From: a virus
Virus record (IMG/VR): IMGVR_UViG_3300021964_008748
Location: 1 to 47,063 of that record
Direction: 5' to 3' (one strand)
Length of the DNA stretch: 47,063 nucleotides
The stretch's first letter is position 1. Every line of letters starts with the position of its first letter. Below, piece by piece: positions 8,515 to 14,318 of the stretch. The notes below the pieces were generated by a model that saw nothing but the letters and a program-made list of their open reading frames with translations, made no database searches and was not told where the DNA came from. A program made the position numbers and the translations under genes.

Positions 8515-8976
8515 ATGGCAGCAGGAACAGCAATGGCAGCAGCCGGGCGAGTAGCCTCAGGCGGCGGAATAACCGGTGCAATTGGCGGGTTGCTTGGCCG
8601 AAAAAGGGGCAGCAAAGGGAGTCGAATAAAAAGTTTAGAGTCAAGGGTAGAAGCCTTAGAGGGCGCCAACTCTGAAATGGAAGCTGAAGCACCAGTAGCG
8701 GGAGCTGTTGGAAATGCAGCTCAAGCAGCAGAAACAGCCGCGACAGCTCAAGTTATGGGCGGCGATGCAACGAGCAGCATGGGCGGTGTAATGGCGGATA
8801 AAAGTTCGTTAATACCTACTGGTAGATTTTCTGAGCAAGCCCAAAATACGGCAAATTCTGTTTTTGGAACAGAAGAAGCAAGGAATGCAAGTATTAGTCA
8901 GATACCAGCAGGCGTTGCTTCCGACAACCAAGAAACAGTTGGAGCTATAGCAGATTTAATGAATGAAAACGTATAA
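8515..8976 (+). CDS. Hypothetical Ala/Gly-rich protein with short coiled coil
   Basis: This is a 153-residue protein, not recognised. The N-terminus is Ala/Gly-rich (GGGITGAIGGLLGRK, residues 16-30), compatible with a membrane-active or packing helix. A heptad-like segment SRIKSLESRVEALEGANSEMEAEA (about 35-58) follows, then a low-complexity Ala/Thr/Ser region. Such composition is common in minor virion or ejection-associated proteins, but nothing specific shows it. It follows the previous stop after one base. Confidence 0.55.
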   Translation: MAAGTAMAAAGRVASGGGITGAIGGLLGRKRGSKGSRIKSLESRVEALEGANSEMEAEAPVAGAVGNAAQAAETAATAQVMGGDATSSMGGVMADKSSLIPTGRFSEQAQNTANSVFGTEEARNASISQIPAGVASDNQETVGAIADLMNENV

Positions 8977-8986
8977 ATAAACAATT

Positions 8987-9199
8987 ATGGATCATAGAGG
9001 AAAAACAATAATAGCAAAGCCGTCTTTAGAGGGAACGGTAGGGGAATCTCATATTTGGGATGGACCATTGGATACTAGTGATTTCCCAATGGGAAAAGGT
9101 AGTAGCTCAGGAAAAGCGGGGATGGAAGTAAAAAAATACCCTTGCAAGTCGTATGAATTACAAGGGCCTATTACTCAACGAGCTAAAGGTACAATGTAA
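8987..9199 (+). CDS. Hypothetical small protein
   Basis: This is a 70-residue soluble protein, not recognised. It contains DHRGKTIIAKPSLEG near the start and MEVKKYPCKSYEL (residues about 46-58) with a single Cys. Its stop codon overlaps the next start as TAATG, the first of three such couplings in a row (9199, 9354, 9674), so it belongs to a tightly coupled mini-operon of tiny proteins. Confidence 0.5.
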   Translation: MDHRGKTIIAKPSLEGTVGESHIWDGPLDTSDFPMGKGSSSGKAGMEVKKYPCKSYELQGPITQRAKGTM

Positions 9200-9354
9200 T
9201 GAGCCCGCAGGATATTAAACTTTACGCTATAAACTCCTTAACATTAGGTGTAACTACATTTACTAAAATAGAAATGGGCTTAAAACTTTTACTACTAGTA
9301 GTAACCATAGGATATACGATACACAAATGGATGGAGCTTAAAAAGAAAAAATAA
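9199..9354 (+). CDS. Tiny single-pass membrane protein
   Basis: This is a 51-residue protein that begins MSPQDIKLYAINS and ends in a basic WMELKKKK. One clear membrane segment (about residues 28-44, GLKLLLLVVTIGYTIHKW) has a Lys-rich cytoplasmic-type tail. It starts on the A of the previous TAA and its own TAA overlaps the next ATG. Similar tiny proteins (a short helix, then one TM, then a basic end) occur in other marine phages as I recall. It could be a small holin, antiholin or spanin-like factor, as a lysis group lies downstream, but it could also be a minor virion component. The perfect coupling on both sides supports it being real. Confidence 0.65.
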   Translation: MSPQDIKLYAINSLTLGVTTFTKIEMGLKLLLLVVTIGYTIHKWMELKKKK

Positions 9355-9674
9355 TGCCTTACGAACAATCTAATTCTCCTTTTTTAAAAAAGAAAAAACC
9401 ACCGGCTCCTTCTAAAAAGAAGTCAAAGGGCTATTATAATAAAGCCAATAAAACCGGTACAGGTGCAGCAGCAGGTGGCGGTATGTCTGAAAAAGGTGTA
9501 AAAAAATACAAAAGAGACAACCCAGGAAGTAAGCTGCAGACAGCTGTAACAAAAGATCCTAAGAAATTAAAAAAAGGTAGTAAAGCCTGGAAGCGAAGAA
9601 AATCTTTTTGCGCAAGATCAAAAGGTTGGAAATCCGAAAGAGGTAGAGCAGCAAGAAGAAGATGGAATTGCTAA
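9354..9674 (+). CDS. Small basic protein with Cys-containing C-terminal motif (DUF6321-like?)
   Basis: This is a 106-residue highly basic protein. The N-terminal 40 residues are Lys/Pro-rich and low complexity. The conserved-looking part is GGMSEKGVKKYKRDNPGSKL (residues about 42-61), then KRRKSFCARSKGW and a terminal RRWNC. The arrangement GG[ML]-x-[EK]-x-x-x-KY followed by a basic RKSFCAR box resembles small proteins annotated DUF6321 or similar in marine phages; I am not certain of the family. Two Cys, one at the very C-terminus, could bind metal or form a disulfide. It probably binds nucleic acid. It is coupled to its neighbours on both sides through TAATG overlaps. Confidence 0.65.
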   Translation: MPYEQSNSPFLKKKKPPAPSKKKSKGYYNKANKTGTGAAAGGGMSEKGVKKYKRDNPGSKLQTAVTKDPKKLKKGSKAWKRRKSFCARSKGWKSERGRAARRRWNC

Positions 9675-9820
9675 TGAAAGATAGAGGTGTAGGAGATACT
9701 ATAGCTAGATTTACAAAAGCTACAGGTATAAAGAAACTAGCGGATAAGATTCCAGGGGGCTGCGGGTGCGAAGCAAGACAATCTGCTTTGAATAAAATGT
9801 TACCATATAAAAATAAGTAA
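9674..9820 (+). CDS. Tiny Cys-pair protein
   Basis: This is a 48-residue protein with a helix-like start GVGDTIARFTKATGIKKLADKI, then GGCGCEARQSALNKMLPY. The Cys-Gly-Cys pair and the pattern GDTI...TGIKK...CxC...R...LN...PY recur in small proteins of marine phages (memory only). The Cys pair suggests a metal site or redox role. It starts on the last base of the previous stop and ends exactly one codon before the next ATG. It is too well placed and too patterned to be chance. Function is unknown. Confidence 0.6.
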   Translation: MKDRGVGDTIARFTKATGIKKLADKIPGGCGCEARQSALNKMLPYKNK

Positions 9821-10129
9821 ATGGCTTTTAAAATGAACAGCACACCTTACAAGGTGGACAATACTCCCATATACAATGTAAGTATGGAGGATGGGGTTCT
9901 TGGAAAAGCAAACAATAATGGTACAATAATAATTGATGAAAACTTAAGCGCTGCACAAATGCAAAGCGTTATTGATCATGAGAAAATTCACATTAAACAA
10001 ATAAAACGTGGCGACCTTGATTATGACGATAAATATGTTTACTGGAAAGGTAAAAAATATTTAAGATCAGAAATGCAGGAAGGAAATAAAAAATTGCCTT
10101 GGGAGGCAGAAGCATATAGTAACACATAA
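9821..10129 (+). CDS. Minimal HExxH metallopeptidase-like protein
   Basis: This is a 102-residue protein with HEKIH at residues 53-57 preceded by a helix (SAAQMQSVID), the active-site helix of a zincin. A downstream LPWEAEAY (residues 92-99) supplies Glu95 or Glu97 as a candidate third zinc ligand, as in minigluzincins. There is no signal peptide. It is only the catalytic core, so it may act inside the cell, perhaps on a virion precursor, or be carried in the particle. It starts directly after the previous stop. The zincin call is from the motif and its context; activity is inferred. Confidence 0.65.
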   Translation: MAFKMNSTPYKVDNTPIYNVSMEDGVLGKANNNGTIIIDENLSAAQMQSVIDHEKIHIKQIKRGDLDYDDKYVYWKGKKYLRSEMQEGNKKLPWEAEAYSNT

Positions 10130-10140
10130 AATAAAAAAAA

Positions 10141-10938
10141 ATGGCATATACGCAAAAACCAGGACGCGGTAATGGAGACCCTATTATGAAGCTGTCCGAC
10201 AGATTAAAAGAAGGCAGTGGCTTACAGCCGCTCGCAACAATGTACGGCGCTCCCGTAGAAATGAAAGCAAATAATGGGCCGCTGCCACAGTCAGGTTTAA
10301 ATTACGGGGCTCCTTTACAATTTCACGGTGAAGAGCACAATTCAGGCGATAGCCTACCCTCTTACGATACTACTACTTATAATGCTAGTGCGTCAAGTTC
10401 TGGGGGTGGATCTAGTTCACAAAATCTTTCAACTAGCAATTTGTCGGATTATAAATCAACATTAAAAGACTTGGGTTCTGGCTTTACGCCAACAAAAGAG
10501 CAAACAGCAGCCGCTAATGCTAAGGTTGCTAAATTAAAAGCATTAGATAGATCAAATGCCGCGGCAAATGCTGCTTCAAAAACAAACTCATCTCAGTCAA
10601 GCAGCGAATCGACAAGTACTTCAACTACTACTTTGGGTGACCAAACTTTAAATCAAATTAAAAAAGGTGGTAATATTGAAGTACAAAATAGAGCAAGTAG
10701 AGTTAACGCTACCCGAGAAGCAGCGAGGAATCAAGCCGTTATTGATAGCACTAATACCGCTAACAAATTTATAAACTCAAAACCCATTTCAATGCAAGAC
10801 AACCCCAGTTTAATTAATGTTGCACAGAGACGCGGAAACTTAGCGGCAAAAAAATCACTATTAAGAAGCGGAACCTATAACACCTCTACGGTTAGCAAAA
10901 TGGTAAAAAAGGGAGAAAATTATTTAGGTACAGAGTAA
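10141..10938 (+). CDS. Hypothetical Ser/Thr/Ala-rich protein
   Basis: This is a 265-residue protein, not recognised. The N-terminal third has two YGAP motifs (MYGAPVEM and NYGAPLQF), a type of repeat seen in small virion-associated proteins of Bacteroidota phages (memory). The middle is a Ser/Gly/Thr low-complexity linker (about 80-170). The last 80 residues are Asn/Ala/Arg-rich and helix-like. It has no membrane segment. It may be a structural or scaffolding accessory, but this is a guess. Confidence 0.55.
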   Translation: MAYTQKPGRGNGDPIMKLSDRLKEGSGLQPLATMYGAPVEMKANNGPLPQSGLNYGAPLQFHGEEHNSGDSLPSYDTTTYNASASSSGGGSSSQNLSTSNLSDYKSTLKDLGSGFTPTKEQTAAANAKVAKLKALDRSNAAANAASKTNSSQSSSESTSTSTTTLGDQTLNQIKKGGNIEVQNRASRVNATREAARNQAVIDSTNTANKFINSKPISMQDNPSLINVAQRRGNLAAKKSLLRSGTYNTSTVSKMVKKGENYLGTE

Positions 10939-10987
10939 TAGCTGTAAACATAGCTGTTAGCGCGCAATAATATAGATATAATTTTAT

Positions 10988-11872
10988 ATGGCCTTTAAAC
11001 TTAACGACCCAACAGATCCACCCTCTGGCAGCAGCAATGCCACAGCCGAGGAGTTACGTCAAAAACGCATAGACGCAAAAAAAGCATTAGAAGCTGAACG
11101 TAAAAGAGTTGAAAATATTCGGGCTAGAATAGATGAAGTAGCGGAGAGCGCGGCCGGTGGAGCTTATACTATAGATTACGGTATGAATGACGGAAGGGCA
11201 CAGGTTACTGGCGCAGGGGTTGTTCCGCAAAAAACATATGAATGGCTGGAAGGGATGGGTGGCGCAGGTTGCTCAACTTATGCCTGTGGTATAATGAGAG
11301 AAGCGGGTGTTACAGTGCCTAATTCTGTTGGTGAAGAAGGAATAACTATAAACAATGTTACATATAAACCTGGCGACAAAATGCCAATTATACCCGGCAA
11401 CGAACAATTTGACGCGGTAGCGCCTCAACTCGGCTTTGAGCTAAGGGCTCCTGGTAGTTTACCAGAAGAAGGTGATGTTACTAGAGTTGGCTACGGATAT
11501 GGAACAACAAGTCACTCCACAATTCAAGTAGGCGATGGCTTAAGTGTTTATAACCCAGGAACACCATCAGAGGGACTAAAGACCTCCGGCTATTACTCAG
11601 ATCCAGGGAATTTCACTACCTATATGACCGAACAAGACACAGCTCAATGGGGTTTTGAAGGACCTGACGAAGATGAAAAAATATACAGCGATAGATTAAT
11701 GCAATATGTGGGAGATTTACCGGCATTGCGAAAACAATATAGACAAGCCGCGGAAGCTGAAGGGCCAGCAAAACCCTTAAATTTAAAACCAAAAGGGATC
11801 GACCTAAGTTCTTTACGACCAACAGCGCAGTTACCAGCTAATATGCTAAAGTTTTTTAATAGAAATAAATAA
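10988..11872 (+). CDS. Putative Cys/His peptidase (NlpC/P60- or CHAP-like)
   Basis: This is a 294-residue protein. Residues 20-55 form a charged coiled coil. The region 60-205 looks like a papain-fold cell-wall peptidase: candidate nucleophile Cys95 at the start of a helix (GAGCSTYACGIMREAG), the EEGDVTRVG strand (160-168) and candidate His176 in TTSHSTIQVGDG. It has no signal peptide. It sits just upstream of a secreted DUF4846 protein and a holin, so a role as endolysin or virion-associated wall hydrolase is plausible. A second wall hydrolase is encoded at 43687. The C-terminal 70 residues are unassigned. The fold is inferred from motif spacing only. Confidence 0.55.
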   Translation: MAFKLNDPTDPPSGSSNATAEELRQKRIDAKKALEAERKRVENIRARIDEVAESAAGGAYTIDYGMNDGRAQVTGAGVVPQKTYEWLEGMGGAGCSTYACGIMREAGVTVPNSVGEEGITINNVTYKPGDKMPIIPGNEQFDAVAPQLGFELRAPGSLPEEGDVTRVGYGYGTTSHSTIQVGDGLSVYNPGTPSEGLKTSGYYSDPGNFTTYMTEQDTAQWGFEGPDEDEKIYSDRLMQYVGDLPALRKQYRQAAEAEGPAKPLNLKPKGIDLSSLRPTAQLPANMLKFFNRNK

Positions 11873-11886
11873 TTTAATTTAATAAA

Positions 11887-12618
11887 ATGAAAAAGCTACT
11901 ATATATTTTAGCTTTTCTTTTTTTGAGCGTTACTAATGCTCAAGACAAACTTTCTATATCTAATTATTTTAAAATACCAGAAAGTTATAAAAGAATAGCC
12001 AAAACCGATTACCATAAATGGTTAATTAATAAAGAAATAAAAGTAGAAGAAGTAAAAACTTATGACGGATATACTATATACGGACTAGGGGATTATTATG
12101 CCGCAAAATTTGATTACGATATTGGCAAAAGAGATTTGCACCAATGCGCAGATGCCGCTATGTATTTTAGGGCTTGGTATCATTTTAACGAAGGCAATAT
12201 AAATAAAATCGCTTTTACATTTACAGATGGCACAAAGTACAGCTATAGTGAATTTTTAAAACAAAAAAACCTTAGCAATACGTTCAAAAGCTTAAATAAG
12301 TATATGGTTATTATATGGTCTTACGCTGGAACTTGGTCAATAGAAAAGTACGACACAACACCTGTTAGCATAAATAATATATCTGCTGGCGATATATTTG
12401 TTGTAGGTGGATTTCCAGGTCACGCGGTGACTGTTGTAGATATAATAGAAAACGAATGTGGTGATAAAAAAATAATGCTATCACAAAGTTTTATGCCAGC
12501 ACAAGATCATCATATATTATTAAACCCAAAAAGCAATACTGTTTGGTTTGATATAAACGAGGTGCACAATACGGGATTTGGCTTTACAGAAGACAATTTA
12601 AAAAGATTTAAAATATAA
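11887..12618 (+). CDS. Secreted DUF4846-family protein
   Basis: This is a 243-residue protein with a clear signal peptide (MKKLLYILAFLFLSVTNA, cut before Gln19 as is usual in Bacteroidota). The mature part matches the DUF4846 pattern: DIGKRDLHQCADA (78-90), a YAGTWS strand, GDIFVVGGFPGHA (168-180) and SQSFMPAQDHHI (199-210). DUF4846 is a family of unknown function mainly from Bacteroidota genomes. Cys87 and His179 together with a GD-x-F...GHA strand recall papain-like or NlpC-like folds, so a periplasmic wall-modifying role is possible. It lies next to a holin, with an overlap of one base (TAATG). It was probably acquired from a host; it is unusual in a phage lysis region. Confidence 0.85.
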   Translation: MKKLLYILAFLFLSVTNAQDKLSISNYFKIPESYKRIAKTDYHKWLINKEIKVEEVKTYDGYTIYGLGDYYAAKFDYDIGKRDLHQCADAAMYFRAWYHFNEGNINKIAFTFTDGTKYSYSEFLKQKNLSNTFKSLNKYMVIIWSYAGTWSIEKYDTTPVSINNISAGDIFVVGGFPGHAVTVVDIIENECGDKKIMLSQSFMPAQDHHILLNPKSNTVWFDINEVHNTGFGFTEDNLKRFKI

Positions 12619-13022
12619 TGAAAAAAATTTGGGAGTGGCTAACTGGCAACGTAATAAAAGAAGTTGGCCAAGTTTTAGACAACCTTACAACCACTAAGGA
12701 AGAAAAGCTAGAAGCTCAGCGGTTAATAACTGAGATACTAGAAAAAGCCGACAAGGAAGCCCAAGAGCAGGTTACAGCGAGGTGGGAAGCAGATATGAAG
12801 TCTGATTCTTTCTTATCTAAAAATATACGCCCAATGGTGCTTATATACTTAACAGTCATATTTACTGTGTGCGCGTTTTTTGATGGTAACATCGGGGAAT
12901 TTAAAATAGCAGAAGAGTACATCCCAATATTCCAAACTCTTCTTGTTACAGTATATGGAGCTTACTTTGTAGGTAGAACTTGGGAAAAAGGTAAAAGTAT
13001 GAGTAATAATAAAGATCAATAA
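12618..13022 (+). CDS. Holin of the 3TM / GTA-holin type
   Basis: This is a 134-residue protein. A charged N-terminal helix carries KEEKLEAQRLITEIL, then ARWEADMKSDSFLSKNIRP (54-72), the signature ahead of the membrane domain in the holin_3TMs / GTA_holin_3TM family. Clear membrane segments are at about 72-88 and 102-119, followed by GRTWEKGKS and a basic tail. It would form the membrane lesion that ends infection, in the inner membrane. It is coupled to the DUF4846 gene upstream by TAATG. Only two TM segments are obvious; the third may be the amphipathic N-terminal helix. Confidence 0.8.
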   Translation: MKKIWEWLTGNVIKEVGQVLDNLTTTKEEKLEAQRLITEILEKADKEAQEQVTARWEADMKSDSFLSKNIRPMVLIYLTVIFTVCAFFDGNIGEFKIAEEYIPIFQTLLVTVYGAYFVGRTWEKGKSMSNNKDQ

Positions 13023-13042
13023 ATTAACTTAAATTAAATAAA

Positions 13043-13276
13043 ATGGCAAAAATTACAGAAGAACAACTAAAAACAATACGTGAATCGCAAACTAAACTTA
13101 GTGATTTACTAAATAAAGTAGGTTATGCAGAAGCAACAAAGCACGGGTTGCTGCATGAGTTTGCAAAAGTAAACAAAGAGGTTGAAGACTTTAAAGCAGA
13201 ATTAGAGGAGCAATATGGTCCAATAAATATTGATGTTGAAACCGGAGAATACACAGAGCTAAAAGAGAATGAGTAA
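13043..13276 (+). CDS. Small coiled-coil protein
   Basis: This is a 77-residue acidic protein that is almost entirely helical: EEQLKTIRESQTKLSDLLNKVGYAEA and KVNKEVEDFKAELEEQYG, with a short C-terminal strand DVETGEYTEL. It has no membrane segment. Its location next to the holin and just ahead of packaging genes matches similar short coiled-coil proteins of marine phages. It may be a virion or lysis accessory; the role is unknown. The AT leader taacttaaattaaataaa precedes its ATG, and the next gene starts 8 bases before its stop. Confidence 0.65.
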   Translation: MAKITEEQLKTIRESQTKLSDLLNKVGYAEATKHGLLHEFAKVNKEVEDFKAELEEQYGPINIDVETGEYTELKENE

Positions 13277-13496
13277 TAATGTAAGAAAAATTAGCATAGG
13301 CTCTGATTATAAAAATGATGCAATGCACTACTCAGTAGGGCAACAGGTTTATGGAGGCCATGAAATATCAAATATATTATTTGACGAAGCTGATCATTCT
13401 TACAATATATTTATTAAAAAAAATAGCGAGGTATTGCCATGGAAAAAGTTTAATAAAAACATGGCAATATCCGTTGAGTATGACTTAGAGTATTAA
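13269..13496 (+). CDS. Hypothetical small beta-rich protein
   Basis: This is a 75-residue protein with the pattern RKISIGSDYKNDAMHYSVGQ (about 6-25), a central EISNIL strand and VLPWKKFNKNMAISVEYDL at the end. I recall this same arrangement (IG-x-DYK-x-x-M, VGQ, LPWK-x-F-N-x-N-M, SVEYD) from other marine phage packaging regions, without function. It overlaps both neighbours (8 bases upstream; one base downstream as TAATG), so it is translated with the tandem-GroES gene. Confidence 0.65.
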   Translation: MSNNVRKISIGSDYKNDAMHYSVGQQVYGGHEISNILFDEADHSYNIFIKKNSEVLPWKKFNKNMAISVEYDLEY

Positions 13497-14101
13497 TGAA
13501 AAGCCTTTACCAATTTATTGTTAAACCCGCTAATAAGCGTTACAATAATGAAAAGAAAATAGGTGACAGTAGCCTCTTACTAAATAATAATATAGAAAGC
13601 TTTCGTCACGTTAGCAAAGAAGCAATTGTGGTTGAAACACCAAAAGCTTTTAAAACAAATATAAAACCTGGTGATAAAGTTATAATTCATCATAACATAT
13701 TTAGAAGGTTTTATGACATAAGAGGGAAAGAAAAAAATAGTGGCACTTACTTTAAAGATGATTTATATTTTGTTAATATAGATCAAGTTTATATGTATAA
13801 TCAAAATAATAAATGGATACCTCATTTAGATTATTGTTTTGTTAGCCCTATTAAAGAAGATGCTATGTTTTCAATTAATTTTGAGAAGCCCTTAGTTGGT
13901 ATATTAAAATATGGAAATAACGCGTTAGAAGCGCTTAAAATAAGCCCAGGAGACTTAATTGGCTTTACGCCGTACAGTGAGTTTGAGTTTATAATAGATA
14001 ACAAGCGTTTATATTGTATGAAATCAAATGATATTGTAATTAAGTATGAGTGTAAAGGAAACGAAAAAGAATATAATCCAAGCTGGGCGCAAAGCGGTTG
14101 A
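13496..14101 (+). CDS. Tandem two-domain GroES-like co-chaperonin
   Basis: This is a 201-residue protein that reads as two GroES folds in a row. Domain 1 (about 1-102): strand LYQFIVKP, a long mobile loop (15-33), ESFRHVSKEAIVVETP, IKPGDKVIIHHN (56-67) and NIDQVYMY. Domain 2 (about 108-186): DYCFVSPIK, a short loop, PLVGILKYGN, ISPGDLIGFTP (149-159) and MKSNDIVIKYE. The roof and loop of domain 2 are reduced. A tandem arrangement is known from plastid Cpn20, while T4 Gp31 is a single domain. The gene lies just before terminase and far from groEL. A role in folding capsid protein, perhaps with host GroEL, is inferred. Its last 56 bases also encode the start of the next gene. Confidence 0.72.
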   Translation: MKSLYQFIVKPANKRYNNEKKIGDSSLLLNNNIESFRHVSKEAIVVETPKAFKTNIKPGDKVIIHHNIFRRFYDIRGKEKNSGTYFKDDLYFVNIDQVYMYNQNNKWIPHLDYCFVSPIKEDAMFSINFEKPLVGILKYGNNALEALKISPGDLIGFTPYSEFEFIIDNKRLYCMKSNDIVIKYECKGNEKEYNPSWAQSG

Positions 14102-14318
14102 GGAGTTAATTAAGGTGGCTAAAGAAGCGATTGTTGATTCAGATGACGATATATCAGCTGATAGATTAAAAAACGCCGCTGCTACTAAGAAGCTAGCTAT
14201 ATTTGACGCGTTTGAAATACTTAATAGAATTGAAGAGGAGCAAGCATTGCTTGATGGCGCTAATAAAGAAACGCGAGCAAAATCCTTTAAAGGTTTTGCA
14301 GAAGGTAGATCTAAATAA
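14046..14318 (+). CDS. Putative terminase small subunit
   Basis: This is a 90-residue helical protein: KKNIIQAGRKAVEELIKVAKEAI, then DISADRLKNAAATKKLAIFDAFEILNRIEEEQ and a basic end. The helical pattern and its place immediately before the large terminase subunit fit a small terminase that recognises phage DNA. There is no clear match to a named TerS family. Its first 56 bases overlap the tandem-GroES gene in another frame; the ATG used gives the pattern MSVKETKK, which looks natural. Its stop overlaps the TerL start (TAATG). Confidence 0.6.
   Translation: MSVKETKKNIIQAGRKAVEELIKVAKEAIVDSDDDISADRLKNAAATKKLAIFDAFEILNRIEEEQALLDGANKETRAKSFKGFAEGRSK

Noticed and set aside
8381-8692. A 103-residue Leu-rich frame on the - strand
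   Set aside because: It straddles the junction of two + strand genes. Its Leu/Arg-rich composition is the complement of Ala/Lys/Glu-rich codons; no - strand operon is near.
10939-10987. Possible hairpin TAGCTGTaaacaTAGCTG in the gap before 10988
   Set aside because: The arms are a direct repeat around the self-complementary AGCT, not a good stem; no T-run follows.
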